A stretch of 64,000 bases of DNA from Conexibacter sp. CPCC 206217 (GCF_030646165.1 NZ_JAUTDO010000001.1:310001-374000), one strand, 5' to 3'; shown: positions 35,683 through 45,624, counted from the first letter of the stretch. The notes: generated by a model not told the origin, from the sequence alone. Numbers and translations: made by a program.

Positions 35683-37125
35683 ATGGCACCCGCGCGCAAC
35701 CGCTGGCTCGTGCTCGTCGCGATGACCGGCTCGCTGTCGATGATCATGCTCGACCAGACCGTCGTCACGGTCGCGCTGCCGTCGATGGGCCGCGACCTGC
35801 CGCTCTCCCCCACCGGCCAGCAGTGGGTCGTCAACGCGTACGTGCTCGCGATGGCGGCGCTGGTCGCGCTCGGCGGCAAGCTGGGCGACAAGCTCGGCGG
35901 GGTCAGGACCTTCCGCATCGGCGTGGCGGTGTTCTTCCTCGCCTCGATGCTGTGCGGCCTGGCACCGCACGGTTCGCTGGGCGAGCCGTGGATCATCTCC
36001 GCGCGCGTGCTGCAAGGCGCCGGCGCGGCGCTGATGGTGCCCGTCTCGGCGGCGATCGTGATCGGCGCGTTCGACGTGCGCGAGCGCGGGCGCGCGATGG
36101 CGGTCTACACCGGAATCAGCCAGGTGTTCCTCGCAGTGGGGCCGTTGCTGGGCGGCGTGCTGACCGAGTCGATCTCCTGGCGGACCGTCTTCTGGCTCAA
36201 CGTTCCGGTCGGGATCGCGGCGCTCGTGATGGTGCACATCGCACGGCCCGACGACAGCCGCCAGCCGGGCGTCCGCATCGCCGCCCGCTCCGTCGTGCTG
36301 CTCGTCGGCGGCATCGGCACGACGGTGCTGGCGATCCAGCAGGCGAGCGTCTGGTCGTGGGGCTCGCCCGCGACGCTGCTGACGTTGACGGCGGGGCTCG
36401 CGCTGACGGCCTGGTTCGTGGTCGGCCAGCTGCGCGCGACCAGCCCGCTGGTGGACGTGAGGCTGTTCGCCCGCCGCGCGTTCCTCGGCAACCTGGTCGT
36501 GCTCGGGCTGATCCAGTTCGCGCTGCTGGCGGTGATCCTCTACAGCTCGATCTACCTGCAGGAGCTGCTGCACCTGTCGCCGATCTCCGCCGGTCTCGGC
36601 GTGTTGCCGCTGATCGTCGCGATCGCGGCCGCGGCGCAGCTCGGCGGCCGCTGGTACGACCGCGGCGGGGTGCGCCCGCCGGCGCTGACCGGCCTCGCCG
36701 TCGCGACCGCCGGCCTCGCCGCGTGGGCGGCGTCGCTGCCGCAGCTGGAGTACGCGCTGCAGGTGCCCGGGATGGTGCTGACCGGGTTCGGCCTCGGCCT
36801 GATCATGTCGCCGACCAACACCGACGCGCTCGGTCGCGTCACGACGGCGGAGCGCAGCCAGGCGTCGGGCCTGGTGCAGACGGTCCGCCAGCTCGGCGGC
36901 ACGCTCGGCGTCGCGATCATCGGCACCGTCGTGCTCGGGCTCGAGCACCGCGGCGCGCAGGTGCCGACGCCGCACGAGTCGGCCGACGCGATCACGGTCG
37001 GCTTCGCGTGCGCCGCGGCGACCTTCGCGCTCGCGCTCGTCGCGGGCTGGTTCCTGCTCTCGCGCGAACGGCTCGACACGGGTGCGCAGGAGAGGAGCGA
37101 GACGCTCGCCGCGGCCGCCGGGTGA
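35683..37125 (+). CDS. DHA2-type (EmrB/QacA) MFS drug exporter
   Basis: 480 residues with about 14 transmembrane helices. Helix 1 reads SMIMLDQTVVTVALPSMGRDL, the DHA2 family signature D1 region; GGKLGDKLGGVRTF is the motif A loop; and GGVLTESISWRTVFWLNVPVGI is the motif C region of drug/proton antiporters. It probably exports a toxic or signalling compound by proton antiport. It starts 3 bp after the hydrolase stop and precedes the SARP gene by 114 bp, so the three probably work together. Confidence 0.92.
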   Translation: MAPARNRWLVLVAMTGSLSMIMLDQTVVTVALPSMGRDLPLSPTGQQWVVNAYVLAMAALVALGGKLGDKLGGVRTFRIGVAVFFLASMLCGLAPHGSLGEPWIISARVLQGAGAALMVPVSAAIVIGAFDVRERGRAMAVYTGISQVFLAVGPLLGGVLTESISWRTVFWLNVPVGIAALVMVHIARPDDSRQPGVRIAARSVVLLVGGIGTTVLAIQQASVWSWGSPATLLTLTAGLALTAWFVVGQLRATSPLVDVRLFARRAFLGNLVVLGLIQFALLAVILYSSIYLQELLHLSPISAGLGVLPLIVAIAAAAQLGGRWYDRGGVRPPALTGLAVATAGLAAWAASLPQLEYALQVPGMVLTGFGLGLIMSPTNTDALGRVTTAERSQASGLVQTVRQLGGTLGVAIIGTVVLGLEHRGAQVPTPHESADAITVGFACAAATFALALVAGWFLLSRERLDTGAQERSETLAAAAG

Positions 37126-37239
37126 GGAGCGGCGGATGCGGGGCGCAGGAGCGGCGGCCGAGCGGTTCTCTCGGCGATCGCCGCGCGGGCCAGTCCGCAT
37201 GCGCCCCGCGACCGGCGCCCGCGCCGTATCCTGCGCGCC

Positions 37240-40191
37240 ATGCGAGTGCGCGATCTGGGCCCGTTGCTCGTATCGCTGGCCGACGGCGACCATCCCTGCG
37301 CGGGCGCCAAGCAGGCCGCGATCCTCGCGCTGCTCGCGATGCGCGCCAACGAGCGGGTCACCGTCGACGACCTCGTCATGGGCGCGTGGGGGTACGACGC
37401 GTCGGTCTCGGCGTCGAGCGTGGAGAACCACGTCTGGCGCTTGCGGCGGCTGCTCGATCCCTCCTACTCGCGCAGCTCCTCCTCCTCGCTCGTGACCGAG
37501 GCCGGCGGCTACCGTCTGGCGCTGGCGCCCGACGCGCTCGACTCGCTCGCGTTCGAGGCGCTGGCCGAGCGCGCGGGGCGGCTGCTCGCCGACGGCGACC
37601 CGGCCGCGGCGCTGGCCTGCTGCGACGAGGCGCTGCGGCTGTGGCGCGGCACGCCCTACGAGGTCGTCGCGCACATCACCGCCACGACCGCCGCGACGGC
37701 GCGCCTGCAGGAGCTGCGCGAGCAGCTGCTCGAACGGCGCATCGATGCGCTGATGGCGGTCGGCGCGGTCGGCTCCGCGCTCGTCGAGCTGGAGTCGCTG
37801 ACCGTGCAGCATCCGTTCCGCGAGCGGCTGTGGGCGCAGCGGATGACGGCGCTCGCCGGCAGCGGCCGGACCGACGAGGCGCTGCAGGCGTTTCAGCGCG
37901 TGCGCACGCTGATGCGCGACGAGCTGGGCCTCGAGCCCGGTCCGGAGCTGCGGCGGCTGCAGCAGCAGATCCTGCGCCAGGAGGCCGCGCCGATGGCGGG
38001 GTCGCAGCCCTCCCCGCCGCCGCAGCCGCGGCCGGCGGGGATCGTCCACCTGCCGCGGCGCGCGCTGCCGCTGCTCGGCCGTGCGACCGAGCTGGCGGGA
38101 CTGCTGGCGTGGCTGCCGCAACGGCGGCTGGTGACGGTCACCGGACCGGGCGGCTGCGGCAAGACGCGCCTGGCGATCGACGTCGCGCGCGCCGCCGCCG
38201 CGCGCTTCCCCGACGGCGTCTGGTTCGTCGACCTGACCGCGGTGACCGATCCGCGTCTGGTCGTCGACGCCGTCGTCTCCGCCCTCGGCCTCGCGCTCGA
38301 CCACGACGGCCCGACGCTGCCGACGTTGGCCGCGTTCGTGCAGGAGCGGGAGCTGCTGCTGGTGCTCGACAACTGCGAGCACGTGCTCGACGGCGCGGCG
38401 GCCGTCGTCGACGCGCTGGTCGAGGAGGGATCGCGCGCGGCCGTGCTGACGACCAGCCGCGAGCCGCTCGCGGTCGACGGCGAGGCGGTCTGGCCGCTGG
38501 AGCCGCTGTCGCTGCGAACCGACGCCGGGGCCGGCGACGACGCCGGCGCCGGGGCCGCGGCCGGCGGGCCGGCGGCGGTGTCGGACGCGGCCGAGCTGTT
38601 CCTCGCGCGGATGGGACAGGACGGCGTGGCGGGCCCCGACTCCGCGGACCTGCGCCTGGTCGAGCGCATCTGCGCGGCCGTCGACGGGCTGCCGCTGGCG
38701 ATCGAGCTGGCGGCCGCACGCGCCCGCTCGTTCACGCTCGACGAGGTCGCAGAGCAGGTCGAGGACGATCCCAGCCGGCTGACGCGCATCGGCCGCGGAC
38801 CGGCCGACCACCGCGTGACGGTCTGGTCGGCGATCGAGTGGAGCCACCGGCTGCTGTCGCCGAGCGAGCAGGCGGTCCACCGCCGCCTGTCGGTTCTGCC
38901 AGGCCCGTTCACGCTGCCGGTCGCGACCGCGGTCGCGCAGGGCGCCGAGCTCGACGTGGCGGAGATCCCCGACCTGCTGGCCCGCTTGGCGCACCGCTCG
39001 CTGCTGGTCGCGGTCGGAGCCGGCGGGCGCGGCGGCCGGGCGACCTTCCGGCAGCTCGACACGGTCCGCGCGCACGCCCGCCAGCACCTCGCCGAGGCCG
39101 GCGAGGCCGTCGCGACCGCCGGCCGCCGCGACGGCTGGGTGCGACACCTGCTCGCGAGCCGGCCGCGACTCGGGCAGCCGCAGGAGGCGGCGTGGTTCGA
39201 TGCCGTCGACGATGCCTACCCGGCCGTGCGCGCGACGCTGCAGACGGCGGTGCGCGGCGATCCCGATCCGCGCCTGTTGCGTCTCGGCGCGCGGTTGTTC
39301 TACTCCTGGTACTACCGCTCCCGCGTGATCGAGGCGCGCCGCTGGTTGGAGAGCGTGATCGACGCCGCACAGGTCGCGGAGTCGACCGAGCTGACGATCG
39401 CGCGGATCGCGCTGGCCGGCACGGCGCTGCTGAGCGGGCGCGTCGACCTCGCGCAGCCGCAACTCGACGCGGCGCTGCCGCAGGTCGAGCGCATCCTGCG
39501 GACGGAGATCGGCGAGGGCGAGGCGCTGCCGCAGGTCGCGCGAATCCCCCACGACGAGTTGCTCGAGCTCGGCGAGGCGCTCGTCGGCGCGGCGGATGCG
39601 GCGTGGGCGAAGAACGAGTTCGCCGTCGTCGCGCGCGTCAGCGCCGTCCTGACCGAGGTCGCCGCCGTCGCCGACGACCCGCTCTTGCACCTGCTCGCCG
39701 AGAAGGTCGACTGCGTCGCCGGCCTGACGACGCGCGACCTCGCCGTGACGGCCGCCCGCGCCGAGGCGCTGTACGAGCGCGCGCTGGCCGCCGACAACCT
39801 GCTGGCGCAGTGGAGCATGTGCGGCGTGCGCCAGATCTCCTGCGTGCTCGGCGAGGATCCGCAGACGGGGATCGTCTGGGCCGATCGCCTGATCGCCGCG
39901 CACCTGCGGCTGGGCGACGGCGGCGGCGGTGCCTTCCTGGAGGCGCTCGCGAACTTCGCCGCGCTGATCGGCGACGGCGACACCGCCGTCCCGCTCTACG
40001 CGGCGTCGCAGGTCGACGCGCGGCGCGTCGGGATGGTCTGGCCCGTGCAGCTGAACTCCGACGTGCTGCTGGAGCGCCTGCGCGCCGCCATCGACCCGCA
40101 GCGGTTCGCCCGCCTGTGGGCGGACGGCGAGCGCCTCACGCTCTGGGACGTCGCGCGCGACCGGGGGCTGATCGCGGCGGGCGGGCGCTGA
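37240..40191 (+). CDS. AfsR/SARP family regulator with NB-ARC ATPase
   Basis: 983 residues. An OmpR-type winged helix (about 10-95, NHVWRLRRLLDP) and a bacterial transcriptional activation domain (96-245, FRERLWAQRMTALAGSGRTD, EALQAFQRVRTLMRDELGLE) make a SARP core. An NB-ARC ATPase follows with P-loop GPGGCGKT (302-309) and VLDNCEHVLD, then a TPR-like C-terminus. AfsR-type proteins activate secondary-metabolite or stress genes. TATCCT (37227-37232) lies 8 bp before ATG 37240, suggesting a leaderless message. Probable activator of the 34474 promoter. Its 3' end faces a strong palindromic terminator. Confidence 0.92.
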   Translation: MRVRDLGPLLVSLADGDHPCAGAKQAAILALLAMRANERVTVDDLVMGAWGYDASVSASSVENHVWRLRRLLDPSYSRSSSSSLVTEAGGYRLALAPDALDSLAFEALAERAGRLLADGDPAAALACCDEALRLWRGTPYEVVAHITATTAATARLQELREQLLERRIDALMAVGAVGSALVELESLTVQHPFRERLWAQRMTALAGSGRTDEALQAFQRVRTLMRDELGLEPGPELRRLQQQILRQEAAPMAGSQPSPPPQPRPAGIVHLPRRALPLLGRATELAGLLAWLPQRRLVTVTGPGGCGKTRLAIDVARAAAARFPDGVWFVDLTAVTDPRLVVDAVVSALGLALDHDGPTLPTLAAFVQERELLLVLDNCEHVLDGAAAVVDALVEEGSRAAVLTTSREPLAVDGEAVWPLEPLSLRTDAGAGDDAGAGAAAGGPAAVSDAAELFLARMGQDGVAGPDSADLRLVERICAAVDGLPLAIELAAARARSFTLDEVAEQVEDDPSRLTRIGRGPADHRVTVWSAIEWSHRLLSPSEQAVHRRLSVLPGPFTLPVATAVAQGAELDVAEIPDLLARLAHRSLLVAVGAGGRGGRATFRQLDTVRAHARQHLAEAGEAVATAGRRDGWVRHLLASRPRLGQPQEAAWFDAVDDAYPAVRATLQTAVRGDPDPRLLRLGARLFYSWYYRSRVIEARRWLESVIDAAQVAESTELTIARIALAGTALLSGRVDLAQPQLDAALPQVERILRTEIGEGEALPQVARIPHDELLELGEALVGAADAAWAKNEFAVVARVSAVLTEVAAVADDPLLHLLAEKVDCVAGLTTRDLAVTAARAEALYERALAADNLLAQWSMCGVRQISCVLGEDPQTGIVWADRLIAAHLRLGDGGGGAFLEALANFAALIGDGDTAVPLYAASQVDARRVGMVWPVQLNSDVLLERLRAAIDPQRFARLWADGERLTLWDVARDRGLIAAGGR

Positions 40192-40217
40192 GCCGGGGTC
40201 GCCTCGAACGTGCGACG

Positions 40218-40249
40218 GTCGGTCGCTCGGAGCGCTCCGAGCGACCGAC
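40218..40249. terminator. 32-bp perfect palindrome, bidirectional terminator
   Basis: The 16-bp half GTCGGTCGCTCGGAGC (40218-40233) is followed directly by its exact complement (40234-40249). On the plus strand GTTTCCC follows. It lies between the convergent SARP gene (ends 40191) and beta-helix gene (ends 40256), as expected for a shared terminator. Confidence 0.75.
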
Positions 40250-40255
40250 GTTTCC

Positions 40256-42259
40256 CTAGCGCGATCGCGCGTCTCTGCGCGCCGCCTTGAGCTTGATCGT
40301 CTTCTTGACCGTGGTTCTTCTGCCGCCGCTGGCGATCGTGAGGCGCACGGTCGCGCGTCCGCGGCGGGCCTGCGCGAGCGCTCTGCGCGCCGCCTGGGGC
40401 AGCACGATGCGGATCGGCGCGGATCTGCCCTTGCGCACGTTGCCGGCGATCGTCACCGTCGCGACGTACGTCTTGCGACCGATCTTCACCGTGACGCGCT
40501 TGGCCGTGATTCTGCAGCCGCTCGCGCGGCAGTTCACGCGAGCGATCGTCACGACGCCTCTCGCCGAGACCGTCACACCGTCGCCGGAGGGCGACTTGAG
40601 CGTCAGCGTGTAGGGGGCGGGCGTGGGCGCGGGCTTGACCGGCGGGACGACAGGGGGCGCGGGCACGACCGGCGGGACGACAGCCGGCGGCTGCTCGGCC
40701 GGCGGCTGCTCGGCCGGCGGCTGCTCGATCGGCGGCTGCTCGACGGGCGCGACGACGTCGAGCGCGACGGGCGTCGTCTGGCTGTCGACGGTGACGCTCG
40801 CGCCCGCGGTGCCGGCCGCAGAGGCGGCGGTGAAGACGGACTCGGCGATGGAGCTCTGCAGCGGTGCGCTCGTGAGCGACAGGGTCCCGAGTACCGCGTC
40901 GAAGCGCACCGGGATGCCGTCGGGCAGGCCAGCGACCGTCGCGCCGGCGCTGTCGGTCGCCAACGACGCCGTCACGGTCGCGCTCTCGCCGAAACCGATC
41001 GATGCCGGGGTGGCGACGCCGCTGAGGACCAGCTGCGGGGAACTCGCGACCGCTCCGTCGACCGTGTCGCAGCCGTCGCCGCCGGGGCCGGCGTTGCAGC
41101 CCCACCAATTGTCGGTCGCGTCGACCGTCGCGCCGGCGATCTCGTTGACGACGCCGGCGCCGGCATTGCCGACGAGCCGGTTGGCGTGGATCGCGAGCGG
41201 GCCGCTGTAGCCCGGCAGTCTCGCGGCCGTCGTCGTTCTGGTCGAGACGTCGACTCCGGCCGCTCCCGCGCCGGTGATCGTGTTGCCGCTGATCCGTGTG
41301 TCGCTGCTCGGCCCCATCCCGTAGTAGTCGACGAAGAGGATCCCGTCGAGCGCGGGGGCGTCGATCGTGTTGGCGGTGATGTCGAGCCCGTCGACGCCGC
41401 CCTGCACGGCGATCGCCTGACTGCGCCCGTCGACGAACGTGTTGTCGCTGACCGTGACGCCCGTGGCTCCGAGCAGCAGCAGATGACGCTCGCCCTCGAA
41501 CCTGTTGCGGCTGATCGACAGGTTGCGCTGGTCGACCCCTCTGCCCGAGATGTTGATCGGGACGTTGGTGTGACCGCGGAAGAGGTTGTCGACGATCTCG
41601 ACGTTGGCGGCAGGGCCGTCGCCGTAGATCCCGCTCTGCAGCGTGCCGTTGTTGTTCGCCTCGATGCGGTTGCCCGCGACGACCGTCGACGCGGTCGCGG
41701 CGTCGCTGGTCTCGAGGTCGATGCCGACGCCGTTGCCGGTGATCACCGAGTTGCGGATCCCGTAGCCTCCGGCCGCGATCGAGGCGGAGATCCCCGGTCG
41801 GCCGTTGCCCGACACCGTCAACCCGTCGACGCTCGCGCCGTCCGCGCCGAGCGCGATCAGCGCGCCGGTCCCGCCCGCCGGGATCGTGCCCGTGACGACC
41901 GTCTCGGGCACGCCGGCGCGCTCGCGCGCGTCGACGCCGGCCTGCGCGCCGACGATCGTGACAGCCTTGTTGACTCTGATCGTCGCGGTCAGGACGTACT
42001 CGCCCGCAGCGACCTGGACGGTGTCGCCCGGGTCGGCTGCCGTGACGGCCGGCGCGATCGTCGCGCACGGCGCCGAGGCGTCGAGGCAGAGGTTGCCGGC
42101 ATCGCTGCCGCCAGGGGCGACGAAGCGCGTCGCAGCTGATGCGGTGCCGGGAACGAGCGCTGCGGATGCGGCAAGCGAGGCGACCGCGACCAACACGGTG
42201 CGCGCACGCGGGTGCATCCGTGCGGATCGGATCGATCCGTCAAACGGAGAAGCGTGCAT
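40256..42259 (-). CDS. secreted right-handed beta-helix protein
   Basis: 667 residues. Signal peptide after MHASPF (core VLVAVASLAASAALVPG). A DUF1565/NosD-like parallel beta-helix spans about residues 45-400 (SDAGNLCLDASAPCATI, VSDNTFVDGRSQAI, ISGNTITGAGAAGV), as in pectate-lyase-fold proteins. An Ig-like segment, a PPAEQ repeat linker and a basic beta-rich tail (KIGRKTYVATVTI) follow; that tail type recurs on secreted proteins here. No lyase catalytic residues are evident, so binding or structural roles are possible. ATG 42259 has GAGGG 5-6 bp upstream. Divergent from the amidase gene. Confidence 0.8.
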   Translation of the reverse strand: MHASPFDGSIRSARMHPRARTVLVAVASLAASAALVPGTASAATRFVAPGGSDAGNLCLDASAPCATIAPAVTAADPGDTVQVAAGEYVLTATIRVNKAVTIVGAQAGVDARERAGVPETVVTGTIPAGGTGALIALGADGASVDGLTVSGNGRPGISASIAAGGYGIRNSVITGNGVGIDLETSDAATASTVVAGNRIEANNNGTLQSGIYGDGPAANVEIVDNLFRGHTNVPINISGRGVDQRNLSISRNRFEGERHLLLLGATGVTVSDNTFVDGRSQAIAVQGGVDGLDITANTIDAPALDGILFVDYYGMGPSSDTRISGNTITGAGAAGVDVSTRTTTAARLPGYSGPLAIHANRLVGNAGAGVVNEIAGATVDATDNWWGCNAGPGGDGCDTVDGAVASSPQLVLSGVATPASIGFGESATVTASLATDSAGATVAGLPDGIPVRFDAVLGTLSLTSAPLQSSIAESVFTAASAAGTAGASVTVDSQTTPVALDVVAPVEQPPIEQPPAEQPPAEQPPAVVPPVVPAPPVVPPVKPAPTPAPYTLTLKSPSGDGVTVSARGVVTIARVNCRASGCRITAKRVTVKIGRKTYVATVTIAGNVRKGRSAPIRIVLPQAARRALAQARRGRATVRLTIASGGRRTTVKKTIKLKAARRDARSR
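40683..40742. repeat. 15-bp tandem repeat, 4 copies, in the Pro-rich linker
   Basis: Unit GCCGGCGGCTGCTCG on the plus strand, three identical copies and a fourth differing at its first two bases. It encodes the repeated Glu-Gln-Pro-Pro-Ala/Ile linker of the beta-helix protein. Near identity of the copies suggests recent slippage. Confidence 0.8.
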
Positions 42260-42317
42260 ATGAGGCCCTCTTTCAGAGGTGACCGAAGCAAGGCCGCCGA
42301 AGCCGGCGGCGTCGGAC

Positions 42318-42350
42318 AGTTGTCGGCAAGTTCTCGCCAAGTTGGCGCGA
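42318..42350. repeat. three 11-bp direct repeats in a divergent promoter region
   Basis: AGTTGTCGGCA, AGTTCTCGCCA and AGTTGGCGCGA follow each other without gaps. On the minus strand they read as AACTTGG, AACTTGC and AACTGTC at 11-bp spacing. They lie 59 bp upstream of the beta-helix start. The layout is SARP-like, but no good -10 lies 8 bp beyond, so the regulator type is open. The same region holds a GCCGCCG/CGGCGGC hairpin (42293-42310). Confidence 0.45.
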
Positions 42351-42557
42351 AACATCACATGACTGGACCGATGTACTAGCGCGCGATCGCGCCACAGCCC
42401 ACCGCTGCCTCACCACGATCCGGTTCGACGTTTGTCGCAATCGTGCGCAGATGGTCCTGGCCGCTGGACGATTGCCATGGTGCAAGGGACCGGGTGGGAT
42501 GCGGGGGGAGCGTTTGAGGGGAAGCGCGCCAACTCCAGTCCGTCCCCAGGAGAACAT

Positions 42558-45500
42558 ATGCATCCCTCATCCGCGCATGCGGAGCGGTTGAACGCGTCCT
42601 CGCGCCGACGACGCCTGCTGGCGCTGGCGGTGGCAGCGTTGACGCCGTTGGCGCTCGCGGCGCCCGCCGCCGCGACCACGCTCGTCCCGACCGCCAACGG
42701 CGGCGAATGGGACGTCGAGGACTCGTCCAAGGGGTCGAGCGGCTCCGGCATCTCGATCGACGGCGGCATCGACGGCTTCGGCGGCCTGCGCCTGCAGGTC
42801 CAGCGCGGTGGCGACGTGCTCGCCGCCAACAAGCTGGTCGACGAGCTCGGCCTCACCTACGACGGCGGCGTCGACTTCGACACGACGCAGTCGCCGCGCA
42901 TCGGCGGGGTCGCCGTCAGACGCGCGATCAGAGTCCTGCCCGCCCTGGACGCGATCCGCTATGCCGACACGCTCTTCAACACGACGGGAGCGCCGCTGAC
43001 GGTGCGCGTCTCCTGGGGCGGCAGCGTCGGCGCCGGCGGCACGCCCGGCTGGGGCCGCGTCGCCGACAGCTCCGACGGCGACCAGACGCCGGAGGCGAGC
43101 GACAGCTGGGTCGAGTTCATGACCGACGCCGACAACTCGCTGGCGGACCCGGCGACCGGGCCGTCGCCCAAACCGCCGCTGGCGCAGATCGTCGGCACCA
43201 GCGGCAAGGACGGCCTCGGCGACACCGAGTACGACGCCTTCGCGGATGACTATCCCGGCCGTCTGCCGAGCTTCATCGGCTACCGCTACAGAGTCGAGCT
43301 CGGCGCCGGCGAGGCGGCGACGCTCGTCACGTACATGACCAAGGGCCTCGGCTCCAGAGGCTCGCCGGCCGACGCCGCCGCGATCGCGGCCGTCGGCGCG
43401 ACCGCGGATGCGATCGCGACCGATCCCGACTTCGACGGCCTCTCGACAGCCGTCCGCTGCGGTGTCGTCAACTGGGACGCGACCGTCGGCCTGCCGCCCG
43501 GTGCCTGCGACGACGTCACCAGCCCCGGCCGCCCGCCGCAGCCGGTCGCCGTGCAGCCGCTGCGCACGACCTCGACCTATCCGGTCGTCGGCAAGACGAT
43601 CGCCCAGCTGCAGGCCGACATGCGCTCGGGCCGCACCAGCTCTGAGGAGATCGTCAAGGCGTACCTCGACCGGATCGCCGCCTTCGACAAGTCCGGCCCG
43701 CACCTCAACAGCGTCATCGCCGTCAGCCCGAACGCGCTGGAGGAGGCACGCGCGCTCGACGAGCGGCGCCGCAGAGGCGAGGACCTCGGCCCGCTGATGG
43801 GGATCCCGTTCGGCCTGAAGGACAACATCGACGCGCTCGGCCTGCCGACGACGTACGGCTCGCTCGCGCTCGAGGGCTTCATGCCGAACCGCGACACGTT
43901 CCAGATCGCGCGACTGCGCGCGGCCGGCGCGATCCCGCTGATCAAGACCAACCTCGACGAGTGGGCCAGCTCCGGCATCCGCTCGCAGAGCGGGATGGGC
44001 GGCACCGTCCGCAACCCGTACGCGCCCGACCGCGCCAACGGCGGCTCCAGCGGCGGCGCCGGCGCAGCGACCGCGGCCAGCCTCGTCGCGTTCAACATCG
44101 GCACCGACAACTACTCCTCCACGCGCCATCCCTCCGGCAACAACAGCGGCGTGACGATGCTCGCCACGCGCGAGTGGGACGCCAACAGAGGGATCATGGG
44201 CAGCGCCAACCAGAACCACATCGCCCCGATCACGCGCACGATGGAGGACCTCGCGACCGTGCTCGACGTGACGATCGCCGAGGATCCGCTGGACCCGAAG
44301 ACGCTCGGGCTCGGCGCCGTGCGGCCGCCGTCGTACCCGGCGCTGCTCGACGCGGGCGCGCTCAGAGGCGCTCGCATCGGGCTCGTGCCGGAGGCGTGGA
44401 CGCGCGGCATGCACACCGGCTGCAACTCCGGGCCCGAGCAGGACGGGCCGCAGCAGAGAGCACTGTTCGATGCAGCGACCGCACAGATGGAAGCGGCCGG
44501 CGCGACGCTCGTGACCGTCCACCAACCGGACTCGATCTGCACCCGATGGGGCGCGCAGGGGCCGACCGACCCGAGCGCGCTCGGCGCCTTCCTCAACCAG
44601 CAGTACGTCGACGGGCAGCCGAACTTCCCGTTCGCGACCTACAGCGAGGCGCGCTCCTCGTCGCTGAACCGCTCGCCCAGCGGGAGAGCCGGGTCGAGAG
44701 TCCCGACGCTGGCGGAGTACGAGACGGCGCAGGCGAGAAACCTGGCCGACCGGCTCGCCTACCGCGCCGACGTGCAGGCGTACATGGACGCGGCCGGCGT
44801 CGACGCGCTGCTGATGCCGCGCAACAAGGCCGACATCCCGGTCGAGGACTCGCAGGACTGGAACGGGCGCACGTTCGTCGCGCCGGCCTCGGTCGGCGGC
44901 ATGCCGGAGGTCGTCGTGCCGGCCGGCTACACGCAGCAGGGGCTGCCGTTCGGCGTCTCGCTGATCGGCCGCGCGTTCGACGACGCACATCTGTTCCGGC
45001 TCGGCTACGCAACCGAGCAGACGCTGCACGCGCGCAGAGAGCCGGCGGCGACGCCGGAGCTGGAGCTGGCCGCGCGGCCCGGGACCGAGGCCCAGCTGCC
45101 GCCGCAGGTGGAGCCGCCGGCCCCGCCCGCGCCGCCCGCCCCGCCGGCGCCGGCGCCGGCATGCATCGACGCGCTGGCGCCGACGGTCACGGTCGGGACG
45201 CGCCGCTTCGGCGGCCGCGCGCTCGCCCGAGCGCGCGCCGGCAGAGCGCTCCTGCGGCTGAGCGGGCGCGTGCGCGACCGCGGCTGCCAGCAGGGCGGCG
45301 GCTTCGCCGCCGGCACGCCGAGAGCGGTCCGCGTCGCGATCGCGCGGCTGGCCGGCGGCAGATGCCAGCCGCTGGTGCGCGGCAGACTGCAGCGCTCCCG
45401 CGCCTGCGGACGGGTCGTGTTCCAGGCGGCACGGGTGAGCGGCGGGGGCGCCGATCGCGCCTGGTCGCTGCAGATCGCCGGGGCGACGCTGCCCGCCGGC

Positions 45501-45590
45501 AGATACCGCATCAGCGTCCGCGCGCTCGACGCTGCCGGCCACGCCTCGCGGACGACCACGATCGCCTTCCGCGCGGTGAGAGGAACGTGA
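42558..45590 (+). CDS. large secreted amidase-signature protein
   Basis: 1010 residues, well above the usual 470-550 of amidases. Signal peptide (core LLALAVAALTPLALAAPAAA), then about 290 residues of beta-rich sequence with no recognised family, then the amidase signature domain: GIPFGLKDNID supplies the catalytic Lys and ANGGSSGGAGAA the cis-Ser. The usual GTDTGGS is replaced by GTDNYSSTRHPSG; the nucleophile Ser position is kept. A Pro-rich linker and basic beta-rich tail end the protein. AGGAGA lies 4 bp before ATG 42558. Probably acts outside the cell on an unknown amide. Confidence 0.85.
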   Translation: MHPSSAHAERLNASSRRRRLLALAVAALTPLALAAPAAATTLVPTANGGEWDVEDSSKGSSGSGISIDGGIDGFGGLRLQVQRGGDVLAANKLVDELGLTYDGGVDFDTTQSPRIGGVAVRRAIRVLPALDAIRYADTLFNTTGAPLTVRVSWGGSVGAGGTPGWGRVADSSDGDQTPEASDSWVEFMTDADNSLADPATGPSPKPPLAQIVGTSGKDGLGDTEYDAFADDYPGRLPSFIGYRYRVELGAGEAATLVTYMTKGLGSRGSPADAAAIAAVGATADAIATDPDFDGLSTAVRCGVVNWDATVGLPPGACDDVTSPGRPPQPVAVQPLRTTSTYPVVGKTIAQLQADMRSGRTSSEEIVKAYLDRIAAFDKSGPHLNSVIAVSPNALEEARALDERRRRGEDLGPLMGIPFGLKDNIDALGLPTTYGSLALEGFMPNRDTFQIARLRAAGAIPLIKTNLDEWASSGIRSQSGMGGTVRNPYAPDRANGGSSGGAGAATAASLVAFNIGTDNYSSTRHPSGNNSGVTMLATREWDANRGIMGSANQNHIAPITRTMEDLATVLDVTIAEDPLDPKTLGLGAVRPPSYPALLDAGALRGARIGLVPEAWTRGMHTGCNSGPEQDGPQQRALFDAATAQMEAAGATLVTVHQPDSICTRWGAQGPTDPSALGAFLNQQYVDGQPNFPFATYSEARSSSLNRSPSGRAGSRVPTLAEYETAQARNLADRLAYRADVQAYMDAAGVDALLMPRNKADIPVEDSQDWNGRTFVAPASVGGMPEVVVPAGYTQQGLPFGVSLIGRAFDDAHLFRLGYATEQTLHARREPAATPELELAARPGTEAQLPPQVEPPAPPAPPAPPAPAPACIDALAPTVTVGTRRFGGRALARARAGRALLRLSGRVRDRGCQQGGGFAAGTPRAVRVAIARLAGGRCQPLVRGRLQRSRACGRVVFQAARVSGGGADRAWSLQIAGATLPAGRYRISVRALDAAGHASRTTTIAFRAVRGT

Positions 45591-45624
45591 CGAGGTGAAC
45601 TGACGATCGACTGATCGACCTGTG

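Noticed and set aside
34135..39903. 1922-codon open frame on the minus strand
   Set aside because: It is the antisense of the hydrolase, exporter and SARP genes; composition is Arg/Gly/Ala-rich without domains. High-GC DNA leaves such frames open.
42567..45542. 991-codon minus-strand frame opposite the amidase gene
   Set aside because: Arg/Gly/Asp-rich shadow of a gene with signal peptide and amidase motifs.
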